A DNA stretch of 64,000 bases from a bacterium. Its GTDB lineage: Bacteria > Zhuqueibacterota > Zhuqueibacteria > Zhuqueibacterales > Zhuqueibacteraceae. This document shows positions 27,496 to 37,500 of the stretch, in pieces. The DNA is taken from NCBI GenBank assembly GCA_023150945.1, contig JAKLJX010000030.1, positions 1 through 64,000 of the forward strand. Direction: 5' to 3'. The notes under the pieces are model-generated. The model searched no databases. It saw nothing but the letters and a program-made list of their open reading frames with translations, and had not been told where the DNA came from. A program made the translations under genes and the position numbers. How positions within the stretch are numbered: the stretch's first letter is position 1; each line of letters opens with the position of its first letter.

Positions 27496-29268
27496 TTACA
27501 CCCGTATCAAATGCTGTGAAGATCGGGAAGCGGAACAGTGGCCCGGCGGTTTCGAGTCCAGCAAGGCAGCCAGGCCGGGCGCATGGCGTTGTGTGATGCA
27601 CAGCTTGAGTAGCCTGTAGTAATGTCCCTCGCCCAGGGTTGCCGGTGTCAGCCGGCTGGCCTCCTTCAAGGCGCGATGCAGCCAGCAGGTGAAGAAGAGC
27701 GGCGCCACCAATTCGCGCTCGAGGCCGATCGCGGCGCAATAGCGCGCCACGGTTTGGGAGAGAAACGCGCTCGCCGGCGAGGTGGCGAGGAACATCCTGG
27801 CAAAGCCGTGCAACGAATCGTGCAGGCCTTGCCGGCGGGCCATCCAGTTGCCGTAGGAGCGCATGAAATAGAACAAATCCCACAGCGGCATGCCCTGCGC
27901 CTCGCCGGCCTCCCAATCGATCACGATCACGCGGTTCTGCTCGGACACCAGCATGTTCCAGGTGCCGGGATCGCCGTGCTGCAACACCGCCGGAAACGGC
28001 TGGCGGCTTGCGCGTACCTGCGCGATTTGTTCCTGGAGAAAATCATGCTCCGCCGGCGACAAATCATAAAGCCCGGTGAAACGCGCAAACAGGACTCCCA
28101 TTGTATCTGCCGCCGTTGCCGCCGGCAGTCGATTCTCTGCTGCTGAACCCGCGGCAACCTGCACCAGCCAGTCAATCGCCTGGGCTGCGATAGGGCACGC
28201 GACGGTGCCGGTTGTGCGGCTGCGAAAGGGTACGCCGTGCACCGCACGCTGGCCGCAAATCGCGAGGCCGGCATGGTGGCCGAAAAACACCGGTTCGGGA
28301 AAACTGCCGGGCGGCGCACAGCCCTGTGCCTGCAAGCGCACCAGCATGCGCTGTTCATTTTCCAGGCGGTAGTTGAACTCCGGCGCGCGCGTCATTTTGA
28401 CGACCAGCTCGGGCCGGCGGCTCTTGCGATCGAACAAGAAAAAGATGGTCTTGTTGGAATTGTATTTTCCGCGGGCGGAGACGCCGCAGCGGTAGTGCGA
28501 CAAATCCACGCCCTGTTGGCCGGCGAGTTCGCGCAAGAAACGCGGCGGGGCATGGACTCCCGCGGCAGCGCCGGCGCGATTCACCAGCACCGCATGCCGC
28601 GGCATCAGGCGGGAAAACTGGCCGGAGCTGCTGAGCGCGAGTCCGAGCCGGCTGATCAACCGCTTGGACCTCGACTGGCCGTAGAGCAGGTTGGCAAACG
28701 CAAAGCGCGCCATGGCCACTTCGCCCAACGGGAAGGCGGTGCGCCAGTCGCCGCCGAACGGCGTGAGCCAAAAGTGGCGCGCGGCCGGCAGACCCAGGTG
28801 CCGCAGTTTTGCCAGCAGCCGCGCGGCGATCAGGCGCTTGCCGTAACCGTGGCTCTCGAAATAGATCGTGCCGTGCGGCGCCAAGAGGCGGCCGCAGCTC
28901 TCCAGGAAGGCGGGATGCTTCAGCGCGTGCGGCACGCCCTGCCGGCCGGCGAGCAGAATCAGATCCACGCCGGCCTCGGGCAGCGCCAACCCCGCAAACT
29001 CGGCAGGAGTCACCAGCCGCAGGCCGCGGCTGAAGAGCGTATCCCACTCCGCGCTGCGGGCGATTTGCGCGGGAACCGCCGCAGCGATCACGGTGATCTC
29101 CGGGCAAAGCGCGGTCAATGCCTGCACCGTGGGCAAGCCGGGCAGGCCCAGGGTCAGCACGCGCCTGAGCTGCAAGCTCGGCAGCAGAAATCGCCAGGGC
29201 GCGCAGGCCAGTCCACCGGTGAGATTCGTTCCCGGGATGAATTCGGTTTGTAAAGTGAGGTCGAGCAT
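27496..29268 (-). CDS. Methyltransferase-like domain fused to APH-fold kinase
   Basis: A 590-residue protein with N-terminal Rossmann-like region (about 1-245: RVLTLGLPGLPTVQALTAL, then CGRLLAPHGTIYFESHGYGK) and C-terminal APH-fold kinase (about 255-580) with catalytic loop HGDPGTWN and metal segment VIVIDWEAGEAQGMPLWDLF. This is the same pair of domains as in the gene at 24199 but in the opposite order, with the polymerase gene between them. The start is ambiguous: ATG at 29268, or a GTG at 29277 that overlaps the flippase stop as GTGA. Methyl donor use and kinase substrate are unknown. Confidence 0.8.
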   Translation of the reverse strand: MLDLTLQTEFIPGTNLTGGLACAPWRFLLPSLQLRRVLTLGLPGLPTVQALTALCPEITVIAAAVPAQIARSAEWDTLFSRGLRLVTPAEFAGLALPEAGVDLILLAGRQGVPHALKHPAFLESCGRLLAPHGTIYFESHGYGKRLIAARLLAKLRHLGLPAARHFWLTPFGGDWRTAFPLGEVAMARFAFANLLYGQSRSKRLISRLGLALSSSGQFSRLMPRHAVLVNRAGAAAGVHAPPRFLRELAGQQGVDLSHYRCGVSARGKYNSNKTIFFLFDRKSRRPELVVKMTRAPEFNYRLENEQRMLVRLQAQGCAPPGSFPEPVFFGHHAGLAICGQRAVHGVPFRSRTTGTVACPIAAQAIDWLVQVAAGSAAENRLPAATAADTMGVLFARFTGLYDLSPAEHDFLQEQIAQVRASRQPFPAVLQHGDPGTWNMLVSEQNRVIVIDWEAGEAQGMPLWDLFYFMRSYGNWMARRQGLHDSLHGFARMFLATSPASAFLSQTVARYCAAIGLERELVAPLFFTCWLHRALKEASRLTPATLGEGHYYRLLKLCITQRHAPGLAALLDSKPPGHCSASRSSQHLIRV

Positions 29269-29273
29269 GCGTG

Positions 29274-30827
29274 TCACTGCAAAAGCTTTCCAATCAGCGG
29301 GAGCTTGAGAAGCTCGGGGAAATTCTCGGCGACGTGCAACCGCTTCTTGCTCACCATGATCACGAACAGGGAAATCATGGCGGCGAGCGTCACGGCAACG
29401 TAAAAATTGGTTTCAACCGCGAATTGCAGCACGAACAGTCCGCAGGCGCTGAGCGCGAGCAGCAAGTAGAAGGAGAAGTAACTCTTCTCGAACAAGCTCA
29501 CGCCCGCGGCCAGGCGCAGCCCGGTTTGCTTGAAGATGTTGTGCACGATCATGGTGCCGGCGGTGCCGATCGCCGCGCCCAGCGCGCCATAGCGCGGAAT
29601 GAGCAGCAGGTTGACGATGACATTGATCAGTGCGGCGGCGAGATTGATGCGCACGATGTAACCCAGCTGGCCGATCACCTTGAGCGTCAGGCCGTTGAAG
29701 CCGAGCGCGGCGCTGAAGTAATAGCCCAGCGACAGCAGCGCCAAAATGATGCCGGATTGCTGATAGCGCTCACCGTAGAGAAAGAGCGTGAGCGGCTCGG
29801 CAACGGAAAACGTCAGCGCGAACACCGGGAACGACAGCACCGCCAGCCAGATCGCGGTTTTCCAGTAGAGTTCATTGATGCCGGCATGATCTCCCTTGGC
29901 GAACAGCCGCGCCGCGGTGGGCGTGAACAGCAGCGCGAAGCTGTTCATCACGATGGTGTTGAGCTTGGCCGCGGGCAGCACTACGCGATAGTAGGCGACT
30001 TGCGTGGCGTCGTGAAAATAGCCGAGCAGCAGGGCGTCAGCCGAATGGATCACCACGGAAACCAGATCCGAAGTCATCATGGGCAGGGTGAAGGCAAACA
30101 CGGCGCGCAGCGGCACGGCCATGCCGCTTGCACGCCAGCGGCCAATGAGGTTCTCCTGGCGCAACATGCGCAGAAAGAGCGCAACGTAGATCAACACCCC
30201 GAGTATGCTCGCGGACAGATAGCCGTAGGCGAGAAACAGGGCGTCGCTTTGAAACAGCATCAACAACATCACCACCGCCAGCTTCAGCAGCGGCCCGAGC
30301 ACGTGCTTGCGAAAAAAGATCGAACGCGCGTTGGAAAAGCTGGCGAACAGGCCCATGAACAGGCCATCCAGCACTTCGACCGGAATCAAAAAGATCAGCA
30401 CATAGAGCAACGTGAACGAAGCCTTGCCCTCGGCCATCAGCTTGGCGATCAAATCCGGCATCGCAAAAAAGGCGCTGATGAGCAACGAACTGGTGAGCAG
30501 AATCGTGCCGAACACCAGCGCGATGGTGCCGAAGAGCTTGTCGTATTCCTCTCTCTCATGATAGATCGGAATGAAGCGCGAAATCGCGCGATCCAGGCCG
30601 AGCGTGGCAAAGCCCTGGCAGAAGGACACCACCGAGAGCGCGTAGGCCCAGGCGCCGTAATCGCTGGTGGAAAGATGGCGAACGATCAGCACCTGCGATA
30701 CGAAGTTGAGGCCGACGGAGAGCAGCCGGCCGCTCAACAGCAGGCTGGAGCCGCGAATCTGCTTGCGCGCCGCGTCCTTCTTGGTTGTGCGGGGCGGGGC
30801 CGCGATTTCGGTTGTGGAATCTGCCAT
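29274..30827 (-). CDS. Polysaccharide flippase (Wzx/MATE-like)
   Basis: A 517-residue membrane protein of the polysaccharide-transport/MOP superfamily, with about 12-14 hydrophobic helices. It opens with KQIRGSSLLLSGRLLSVGLNF and the conserved LSTSDYGAWAYALSVVSF pattern. It should flip undecaprenyl-linked repeat units across the inner membrane for the Wzy-like polymerase encoded two genes downstream. The ATG at 30827 has AGGA 4 nt upstream. A 236 bp non-coding gap precedes it, so a separate promoter is possible. Confidence 0.9.
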   Translation of the reverse strand: MADSTTEIAAPPRTTKKDAARKQIRGSSLLLSGRLLSVGLNFVSQVLIVRHLSTSDYGAWAYALSVVSFCQGFATLGLDRAISRFIPIYHEREEYDKLFGTIALVFGTILLTSSLLISAFFAMPDLIAKLMAEGKASFTLLYVLIFLIPVEVLDGLFMGLFASFSNARSIFFRKHVLGPLLKLAVVMLLMLFQSDALFLAYGYLSASILGVLIYVALFLRMLRQENLIGRWRASGMAVPLRAVFAFTLPMMTSDLVSVVIHSADALLLGYFHDATQVAYYRVVLPAAKLNTIVMNSFALLFTPTAARLFAKGDHAGINELYWKTAIWLAVLSFPVFALTFSVAEPLTLFLYGERYQQSGIILALLSLGYYFSAALGFNGLTLKVIGQLGYIVRINLAAALINVIVNLLLIPRYGALGAAIGTAGTMIVHNIFKQTGLRLAAGVSLFEKSYFSFYLLLALSACGLFVLQFAVETNFYVAVTLAAMISLFVIMVSKKRLHVAENFPELLKLPLIGKLLQ

Positions 30828-30930
30828 GTTATCCTGTTTCGAGATACAGCCGTGGGCTGCAAATTTTCTGAAATGCGCTGCGCCGCGGCGCGGGCTGTTA
30901 CCGGCACGGATGATTCATTTCGTCTGCGTC

Positions 30931-31050
30931 CGAGAATGTTCCAACCTCGGCTCAGCCAAAGTTGCCAGAACGCCGCGTGGCGCGGAAACCCTGCGGTATT
31001 GCCTGCAACGGCCCAGCCGTTGCCGGAACACTTCTCTTGCAAGGCGGCGA
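30931..31050. repeat. Dispersed palindromic repeat, copy inside the polysaccharide locus
   Basis: GCAACGGCCCAGCCGTTGC at 31005-31023 is a near-perfect palindrome followed by GGAACACTTCTCTTG. The same core occurs at 59336-59354 and, in reverse orientation, at 57458, 57614 and 57789. About 65 bp before it, CGAGAATGTTCCAACCTCGG is the reverse complement of sequence related to GGCTGGAACATTCTCAGACG at 57868-57887. So more of the element than the core is shared, although rearranged. Confidence 0.7.
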
Positions 31051-31063
31051 TTCCGGTCGAACA

Positions 31064-32497
31064 CTATTTCTTCGCATGCCGCTTGCGATAGCGCTCCCAA
31101 ATGATCGCGGTCACCGCGCGTTGTACCACGAGAGCGGGCTGGGAGGCCTCCACCACCACCATTTGCGGCAGGCTGTGCTGCAGGCTGAGATAGCCCTGGC
31201 GCTGTTGTTCCAGCCAAGCCGGCGAATGCTCGCCTTTGCGGCGATAAAGCAGCTCGCCGGGCGCATCGAGCAGGATGATCAAATCCGGGGTGGGCCAGCC
31301 GAGATTGAGCAGCGCCCGGCGCATGCGCTGGCGCAGCGTGGTGGCCGGCCGCGCGACCCAGGCATCATAAACAAAGCGATCGAACACCACGATCCGGCCG
31401 CGCCATTTTTGGAAATGCGCATAGCCGAAGCGATACCATTGTTCCAGCATGCGATTCACAAAGCCGACGGGCTTGAGCAGCAGCCGCAAGCCGGCGGAGC
31501 GGGCTGCCTTCTGCCGGCGGTGCAGCCAGCGCGTCGTGGGCAAACCCACGGTGCTGGCCTGCACGTTGGTGCCCATGTAGAGCAATTCTGCCCGCAAGCC
31601 AAAGTCGCGTTGCAGCGCCGCCGCCAGCGTGGATTTGCCCGCGCCGTCGGGAGCAAGCAATGCGACCGAAAGGCCCGGCTGCCTTAGGGCGTGCAGCACA
31701 AAGCGCAAACGCCGCAACAGCCGAGTACTCAGATTGCGTCCGAGAGCGGCTGCCGGCTGTTTGCGCCAAAGCTGGCGGGCGAGCAAACGCCGCGCGGACA
31801 GCAGTGCCTGCCAATCATCGGTTGCGGCGGCGCGGCTGAGTTGCGGCCAGGTCAGGCACGGCGCGAGATGGTTTTGCACATGCCGTTCGAGACGCCGGCG
31901 GCTGGCCTCGTCACCGGCGATTTGATCAAAGAGCGCAGTGAGACGCCGGCGCCGTGCCTCGCGAAAGCCGGCTTTGTCCAACAGACAATGCAACACCAGC
32001 GTGAGGAACTCATCTTCCGGCGCCAGCACATAAAGCGGCGGCTGTGCCTGCCGATGTTGCAAGCAACTCTGCGCCAGAGCAACCGCGAGATGGCGAACCG
32101 GTTTGCCGTAACGCAACTCGGTGACTACGTCGAGTTTCAGCCATTCTCCCGCAACCGGTGAATAGCCCAGAAAGAAATGATGCGGGGCGTGGCCCCAAGC
32201 CGGCAGCGCCGCGCAACCCGCGGCCTGCAGCAGCTCGCGCAGCCGTGGCAAGTGTGCGGCCGCGACCAACAGATCGACTTCCTTGTCGCCCGGCTGGCTC
32301 AACTCGTCGTAACCGCGCAGCAGCGCATAGCTGATTTTTTCCTGCTCCAGCCAGGCAAAAATCGCGGTGAGCAAGTCGCCGGCGGCCTCGTGCGGCTGTC
32401 CGCTCTTGCCGTTGCTCGCGTGATCCGGCGGCGATGCCAGGATTTCAGAGGCGCTTTGTCTGCTGGAAGTTTTTGATGTGTCGGACCACTTCGGCAT
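31064..32497 (-). CDS. Nucleotidyltransferase-like plus thymidylate-kinase-like fusion
   Basis: About 477 residues. The N-terminal half resembles the nucleotidyltransferase-fold proteins of polysaccharide clusters (YALLRGYDELSQPGDKEVDL followed by LKLDVVTELRYGK), with the acidic pair in KEVDLLV. The C-terminal half is a P-loop kinase of the dTMP-kinase superfamily: LLAPDGAGKST, VVFDRFVYDAW and LIILLDAPGELLYRRKGE. The kinase half is homologous to the whole protein at 32445. The start is uncertain: ATG at 32497 overlaps the upstream gene by 53 bp, and the alternative at 32524 overlaps more. True thymidylate kinase activity is unlikely; a sugar, lipid or nucleotide-sugar precursor is a more probable substrate. 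Confidence 0.75.
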   Translation of the reverse strand: MPKWSDTSKTSSRQSASEILASPPDHASNGKSGQPHEAAGDLLTAIFAWLEQEKISYALLRGYDELSQPGDKEVDLLVAAAHLPRLRELLQAAGCAALPAWGHAPHHFFLGYSPVAGEWLKLDVVTELRYGKPVRHLAVALAQSCLQHRQAQPPLYVLAPEDEFLTLVLHCLLDKAGFREARRRRLTALFDQIAGDEASRRRLERHVQNHLAPCLTWPQLSRAAATDDWQALLSARRLLARQLWRKQPAAALGRNLSTRLLRRLRFVLHALRQPGLSVALLAPDGAGKSTLAAALQRDFGLRAELLYMGTNVQASTVGLPTTRWLHRRQKAARSAGLRLLLKPVGFVNRMLEQWYRFGYAHFQKWRGRIVVFDRFVYDAWVARPATTLRQRMRRALLNLGWPTPDLIILLDAPGELLYRRKGEHSPAWLEQQRQGYLSLQHSLPQMVVVEASQPALVVQRAVTAIIWERYRKRHAKK

Positions 32498-33125
32498 AGA
32501 CGGCTTCGTAGGGCTGATTGGCATTGACCGTGATGAAATTGCGCGTCACTTTTCCCTGGCGTAGGAAAGCCTGGCGCCGCGCTTCGAGGTAAGCGATGCT
32601 CGCTTCCTGTTTGCGTGCATACAACACCTCCGCCGGCGCGTCGAGATAGATCACCAAATCCGGGGCGGGATAGAGGCGGGCCAGGAACCAGCGATGCAAA
32701 CCATCGCTCCAGGGCCGGCGCTCGCCGTTGCGGCTCTCCTCGCGCTCGAAGTCGAATTTGAAATGGCGATCATAGACCACGATCGCGCCGGCACGGCGGT
32801 AGCGCCAGGAGAGATACTGGCGGTACCATTCCTCCGCCAGACGATTGCACAGTTTCACCAGCGCCCACAGCCGGCTTTTGGATTTGCCGGAGCCGCTGCT
32901 GCGCTGATGCAGCGAGTTGCTGGCAGGCGGCGGCGCCCCGGATCTCCGGCGGCGCAGCTTCTTGATAAATTCGATCAAGCGCGAAGTCGGCAAGGCCACA
33001 TTGCTCGACTCGATGTTGATGCCCATGTACAAATACTTGATGGGCAGCTCGCCGGCGCTTGCGAGCTGGCGCGCGATGGTGGTTTTGCCCGCGCCATCCG
33101 GGCCAATGACTGCAACCGAGAACAT
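32445..33125 (-). CDS. Thymidylate-kinase-like P-loop protein
   Basis: A 226-residue protein with Walker A GPDGAGKTT at residues 8-16, the DR motif VVYDRHFKFDF and the LVIYLDAPAEVLYARKQEA segment of the dTMP-kinase superfamily. It begins cleanly at MFSVAVIGPDG (33125). A basic insertion (KKLRRRRSGAPPP region) replaces part of the usual core. It is paralogous to the C-terminal half of the next gene. Its place in a polysaccharide operon suggests phosphorylation of something other than dTMP, but no substrate can be named. Confidence 0.8.
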   Translation of the reverse strand: MFSVAVIGPDGAGKTTIARQLASAGELPIKYLYMGINIESSNVALPTSRLIEFIKKLRRRRSGAPPPASNSLHQRSSGSGKSKSRLWALVKLCNRLAEEWYRQYLSWRYRRAGAIVVYDRHFKFDFEREESRNGERRPWSDGLHRWFLARLYPAPDLVIYLDAPAEVLYARKQEASIAYLEARRQAFLRQGKVTRNFITVNANQPYEAVYAEVVRHIKNFQQTKRL

Positions 33126-33197
33126 CGTCACTCTTTTTTCAAATGAATGAGCTGGTGGAATTGGGTGTCGCGCGCGCGGCTGGTGCGCCGGCACCGC

Positions 33198-34535
33198 TCA
33201 CGCGGCACCATTGCGGCCGGCCGCTGCCAGCCACAGTGCCTCGAGTTTTGCGATATTGCGCGGCCAGACAAAATGCTGCTCGACGAATTGCCGGCCGGCC
33301 TGCGCCAGACGCCGGCACTCCTCGGGATGTTGCAGCAGCTCAACGATGGCGGCCGCGAATTGCGGCGCGCTCTGCGCCACCCGCAGCGGCGCCGCGCTGC
33401 CGTCACCCAAGCGCAGGCCTTCGGCAACCACCGGTGTGGTGACCACCGGCAGCTCCATCGCCAGCGCTTCGAGAATTTTGTTTTGCACGCCGGAAGCAAA
33501 ACGAATCGGCGCGACATAGAGCGTGGCGCGGCTGAGATACGGCCGCAAGTCATCGACGAAGCCGGTGACCGTGACGTTGGGGATTCGTTGCGCCGCCGCC
33601 TTGAGGGCCGGCAACGGATCGCGGCCGGCGAGCACCAGCTCGAGTTTCGGCAACAGCGATTGCAACCGCGGCCAAACGTGTTCGAGCAGGAACAGGGCGG
33701 CGTCGTGGTTGGGCGCGTAGTTCATCACGCCGGTGAAAATGATGCAATTGTCCGCTCGCGGCTCCGGCAGCCGGCGCCAGAAATCGACCTCCACCGCCTG
33801 CGGAATGATTTCGCCATTCTCCGCGCCCGCCAGCAGCAGCGCGCGATCGCGCCGTGAGGCAAACGCCAGATGCGGCGTCTTCCGCACCAGACGCTTCTCG
33901 ATCCGCCGCACTTCGAGATAGCGCATGAGCAGCCAGAGCCGCCGGGCGAAGTTGGCATGCCGCATCTCGCCACGCACCCGCGCCGAAGTGGCATCACAGC
34001 AATCCGCCACGATCGGCACGCCGCGCAGATCCGCGATCACGGGAAAAGTGTTCTTGCCGCTGTACATCACCACGTCGAAGGCTTCCCGCTGCAGCAATTC
34101 CCGCACGGCTTTTTTCATGGCGCGCGCTGCTGCGCGGAAGCGCAGCGCCTTCTGCGGTTTGGCGCCCACCAGCGGCAGCGCGCCGAGCCAGCGCACCCAC
34201 AGCGGCTCGCGCGGTCGCGTCTCGCCAAAAATCATGATTCTCTCGGTAAAAGGCTGGAGCGCCGCGAGGGCTTCCGGGGAGATGCGCGGCTTTTTGGTGA
34301 GCGAGCAATAGGTGATTTTGTGTTTCTGCCCCAGGCTGCGCAGAAAATGATAGTGCCGCAGAAACCCGCTGGTCAAAGGATAGGGAATCTCGGTGGTGAG
34401 GTAGAGAACTTTCAACGCCGCTTGCTCTGCTGCTGAAGGTGTTGAGTGTTTGCTGGATTGTCCCACGCAGATGTTTCCCGATTGCAGCCGCTTGCGCGCG
34501 CCCGCCGGCACGCGCAAGCGACAGCTTTCAATCAA
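33198..34535 (-). CDS. GT-B glycosyltransferase (family 4-like)
   Basis: Up to 445 residues. The N-terminal acceptor domain starts near residue 42 (LKVLYLTTEIPYPLTSG) and the C-terminal donor domain has CIIFTGVMNYAPNHDAALFL, LVLAGRDPLPALK and PIRFASGVQNKILEALAMELPVV. The last carries the acidic and serine residues of the group-1 transferase signature (G-x-x-x-K-x-x-E). The first ~40 residues have no homology, so the true start may be a later non-ATG codon. It probably adds one sugar of the repeat unit. Confidence 0.85.
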   Translation of the reverse strand: MIESCRLRVPAGARKRLQSGNICVGQSSKHSTPSAAEQAALKVLYLTTEIPYPLTSGFLRHYHFLRSLGQKHKITYCSLTKKPRISPEALAALQPFTERIMIFGETRPREPLWVRWLGALPLVGAKPQKALRFRAAARAMKKAVRELLQREAFDVVMYSGKNTFPVIADLRGVPIVADCCDATSARVRGEMRHANFARRLWLLMRYLEVRRIEKRLVRKTPHLAFASRRDRALLLAGAENGEIIPQAVEVDFWRRLPEPRADNCIIFTGVMNYAPNHDAALFLLEHVWPRLQSLLPKLELVLAGRDPLPALKAAAQRIPNVTVTGFVDDLRPYLSRATLYVAPIRFASGVQNKILEALAMELPVVTTPVVAEGLRLGDGSAAPLRVAQSAPQFAAAIVELLQHPEECRRLAQAGRQFVEQHFVWPRNIAKLEALWLAAAGRNGAA

Positions 34536-34580
34536 GAGTTTGGGCCTGCCTTTTTCGTCTCATCGGTGCCCGGCATGGCA

Positions 34581-37500
34581 TCACTTGAGCAACGTCACCC
34601 GGCGGATGAATTGATGCGCGCCGGCGTTGAGACGAATCAGATAAATGCCGGAGCTGACCGTGTTGCCGTTTTGATTCCTGCCGTTCCAATGCACTTGTTT
34701 GCTTCCGGCGGGCTGCACGCCCTCCACCAGCTTGATCACTTCCTGGCCGAAAAGGTTGTAGATGGACAGGCGCACCGGTGCGGCCTCCGGCAGGCCATAC
34801 GCAATCACCGTCGCGGGATTGAAGGGATTGGGATAAGCCGGCGCGAGATAGAACTCTGCCGGTTGCCCGCCTTCGCTCGCCAGGCGAATGTCAACCAACT
34901 GATCGGCGGTGGCCGTCGCCCCGGCAGGCAGAGCCGCGCCAGTCGTGATCACCAGCTCCGGCGGAAATGCCGCTTCCTTGGAGCTGAAGTAAATGCTGTT
35001 GGTCGAAGCGCTGCTCATGCCGAAGCTGTAGGTGCTGTTGCCGGCGACGGCGCTGGTGACGTCATATTCGACCCAGGTGCCGGCGGCGGCATTGGTCGCG
35101 GCTGCGAGCGGGGCGCCGCTGATCGCCGGCGCGTTGTTCCAGGTGATGCCGGATTCCTGCCACGGCGTGCTGCTGTTGCGATAGGCGTTCGACACCAGAT
35201 AGACCGTGCCGCCGTCATTGCTGCCGTCAGTGACATACAGCCGCAGCGTGGCCGATTGGATCATGCCGCTCACGCCGGTGACCGTGAATTTGAGAAAGCT
35301 GTAGTATTGCGGATCACCCGCACGCAGGCGCAGGGTGCTGTCGTTGCCATAGTTCTTCGTTGGACTCGAGGATTTTACCATCGCGTCATCGCTCGGCTCA
35401 AACGTCAGCGTTGCCGGAGTCGAGCTGCCCACCGAGACCGTTACCGTCGCGGTGTTGGAGGTGGCGCCTTCGTTGTCCTGCACGGAATAGGTGAATTGAT
35501 CCGAGCCGCTGAATCCGGCTGCCGGCGCGTAGGTAATCACGCCGCTGGCGGGAGCGATGGTGATGATACTGCCCTGGCCGGGCGAGGCCACGATCGCGAC
35601 GCTGGCAGGATCAAGGTCGCCTTCGACGTCACTGTCATTCGAGAGCACATCGATCTCGACTGCCGTGTCCGCCGCCGTGGTTTCGCTGTCGTCTTCGGCT
35701 TGCGGCGGATCATTCACCGGCGTGATGGTTACAGTAACGCTGGCGGCATTGGAGAGCGCGCCGTCATCATCCCGTACCGTGTAAGTGAAATCGTCCTCGC
35801 CGAAGTAGTTGCCCGCCGGCGTATAGTGAATTTCACCGGTGGCGGAATTCACCACTGCTGTGCCATGGCTCGGGCCGGTGGCGAGGGCAACGCTGCCGGG
35901 AGCGATCGTGCCGTCGGCATCTTCGTCGTTGCCGAGCACGGCGATGGTCACGGCCTGATCTTCCGCCGTATCGGAAGCATCGTTGTTGGCGACCGGCGGC
36001 TGGTTGCCGGGTTCACCGCCGCCGCTGCTGCCGTTCGCCGCGACCAACAGCTCCGGCGGGTGCTCGCCCTGGCGGGAGCTGTGATAGACGCTGTTGGTGG
36101 AGGCCGTGGTCATCGCGAAGCTGTAAACGCCCTCGCCGTTGATGGCCGCGGTGACATCATATTCCACCCACACACCCCCGCCCACCGCGCCGCTTTGCAC
36201 CAGCGGCACTCCGCTGATTGCCGGCGCATTGTTCCAGGTGATGCCCGCTTCGTTCCACGGCGTCGCAGTGCCTTTGTAGAAATTCGAAACCGCGTAAAGC
36301 GCGCCGCCGTCGGGGCCGCCATCGGTGACGAACAGCCGCAGCTTGGCACTCTGCACGCCGCCAGTCAAACCGGTGAGGTTGAATTTGAAATAGTTGTTGT
36401 AAATCGGATCGCCGCTGCGCAAGCGCAAGGTGGTTTCGGCGCCATAGTTCTTCGCCGGACTCGAGGATTTCACATACGCATCGTCGCTGACCAGAAAAGT
36501 CACGGTCCCGGACCCTGCGCCGGTCACGGAAAGCGTAACCGTTGCGGCATTCGACAGCGCGCCTTCGTTGTCTTCCACCGTGTAGGCAAACTCATCTGCG
36601 CCTTGATAACCTTGGTCAGGCGTGTAGGTGATCGCGCCGCTCACCGGGTCGATCGCCGTGATCATTCCGAAGATCGGATCCTGCACGATGGTTACACTCG
36701 CGGCCTGCAGGCTGCCGTCCACGTCCGAGTCGTTGGCCAAAACGGCGATGGTTACTGCGGCGTTTTCCGAGGTGGTGGCGGCGTCCGCGTTCGCCACCGG
36801 CGCATCATTGCGGCTGGCGATGGTCACACTCACGGTCGCGGCGTTGGAAATGGCGCCGTCATTGTCGCGCACCGTGTAGGTGAAAGAATCGGAGCCGTAG
36901 TAATCGGCGTGCGGGGTGTAGGTGATCACGCCGTTGGCGGCGTTGACTGCAGTCGTGCCGTGGCCCGGCGCCGCGGCCACCGTCACGCTGCCCGGGTTGA
37001 GACTGCCGTCGGTATCGGAATCATTCCCGAGCACGTTGATGGCCACCGCTTGATCTTCGGGCGTGGTGGCGGCATCATTGTTTGCCAGCGGCGGCACATT
37101 GCCCGGCTCACCGCCGCCGCCGTCACCCAAATCGATGTAGTTGTGCAGATAATTCTTGGTATTCTTGTCGCTCGCCAGCACCAGCAGCCCGGTGGCGCTG
37201 TTCAGGTTCTGCTTGGTGGAAGTGGGATTGTCGACATAGGAATCCGTCGCGCTGTGGATGAATTCCGTGCCCAATCCGCCGGCGAGCACAATGTGATCGA
37301 GGCTGCTCTTCTTCATGTAGATGCGGCGCGGCGAGGTTTTGAAGCTCATCGCGAAAATGTAAAGATCGCGATGTTCTTCGTCGATCAGCAGCAGAGGCCG
37401 GGTGTGATCTTCCGCCTTGGTGCCGAAGATGTGCCGCGACCAGTTGGCGTTCACGTCGCGCTTCAACAAAAAGATCAAAGGCGAGCTGGAGCCGCTCAAG

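Noticed and set aside
29271-31091. 606-codon plus-strand frame opposite the flippase
   Set aside because: Gln/His/Arg-rich antisense product; the minus strand encodes a clear multi-helix flippase.
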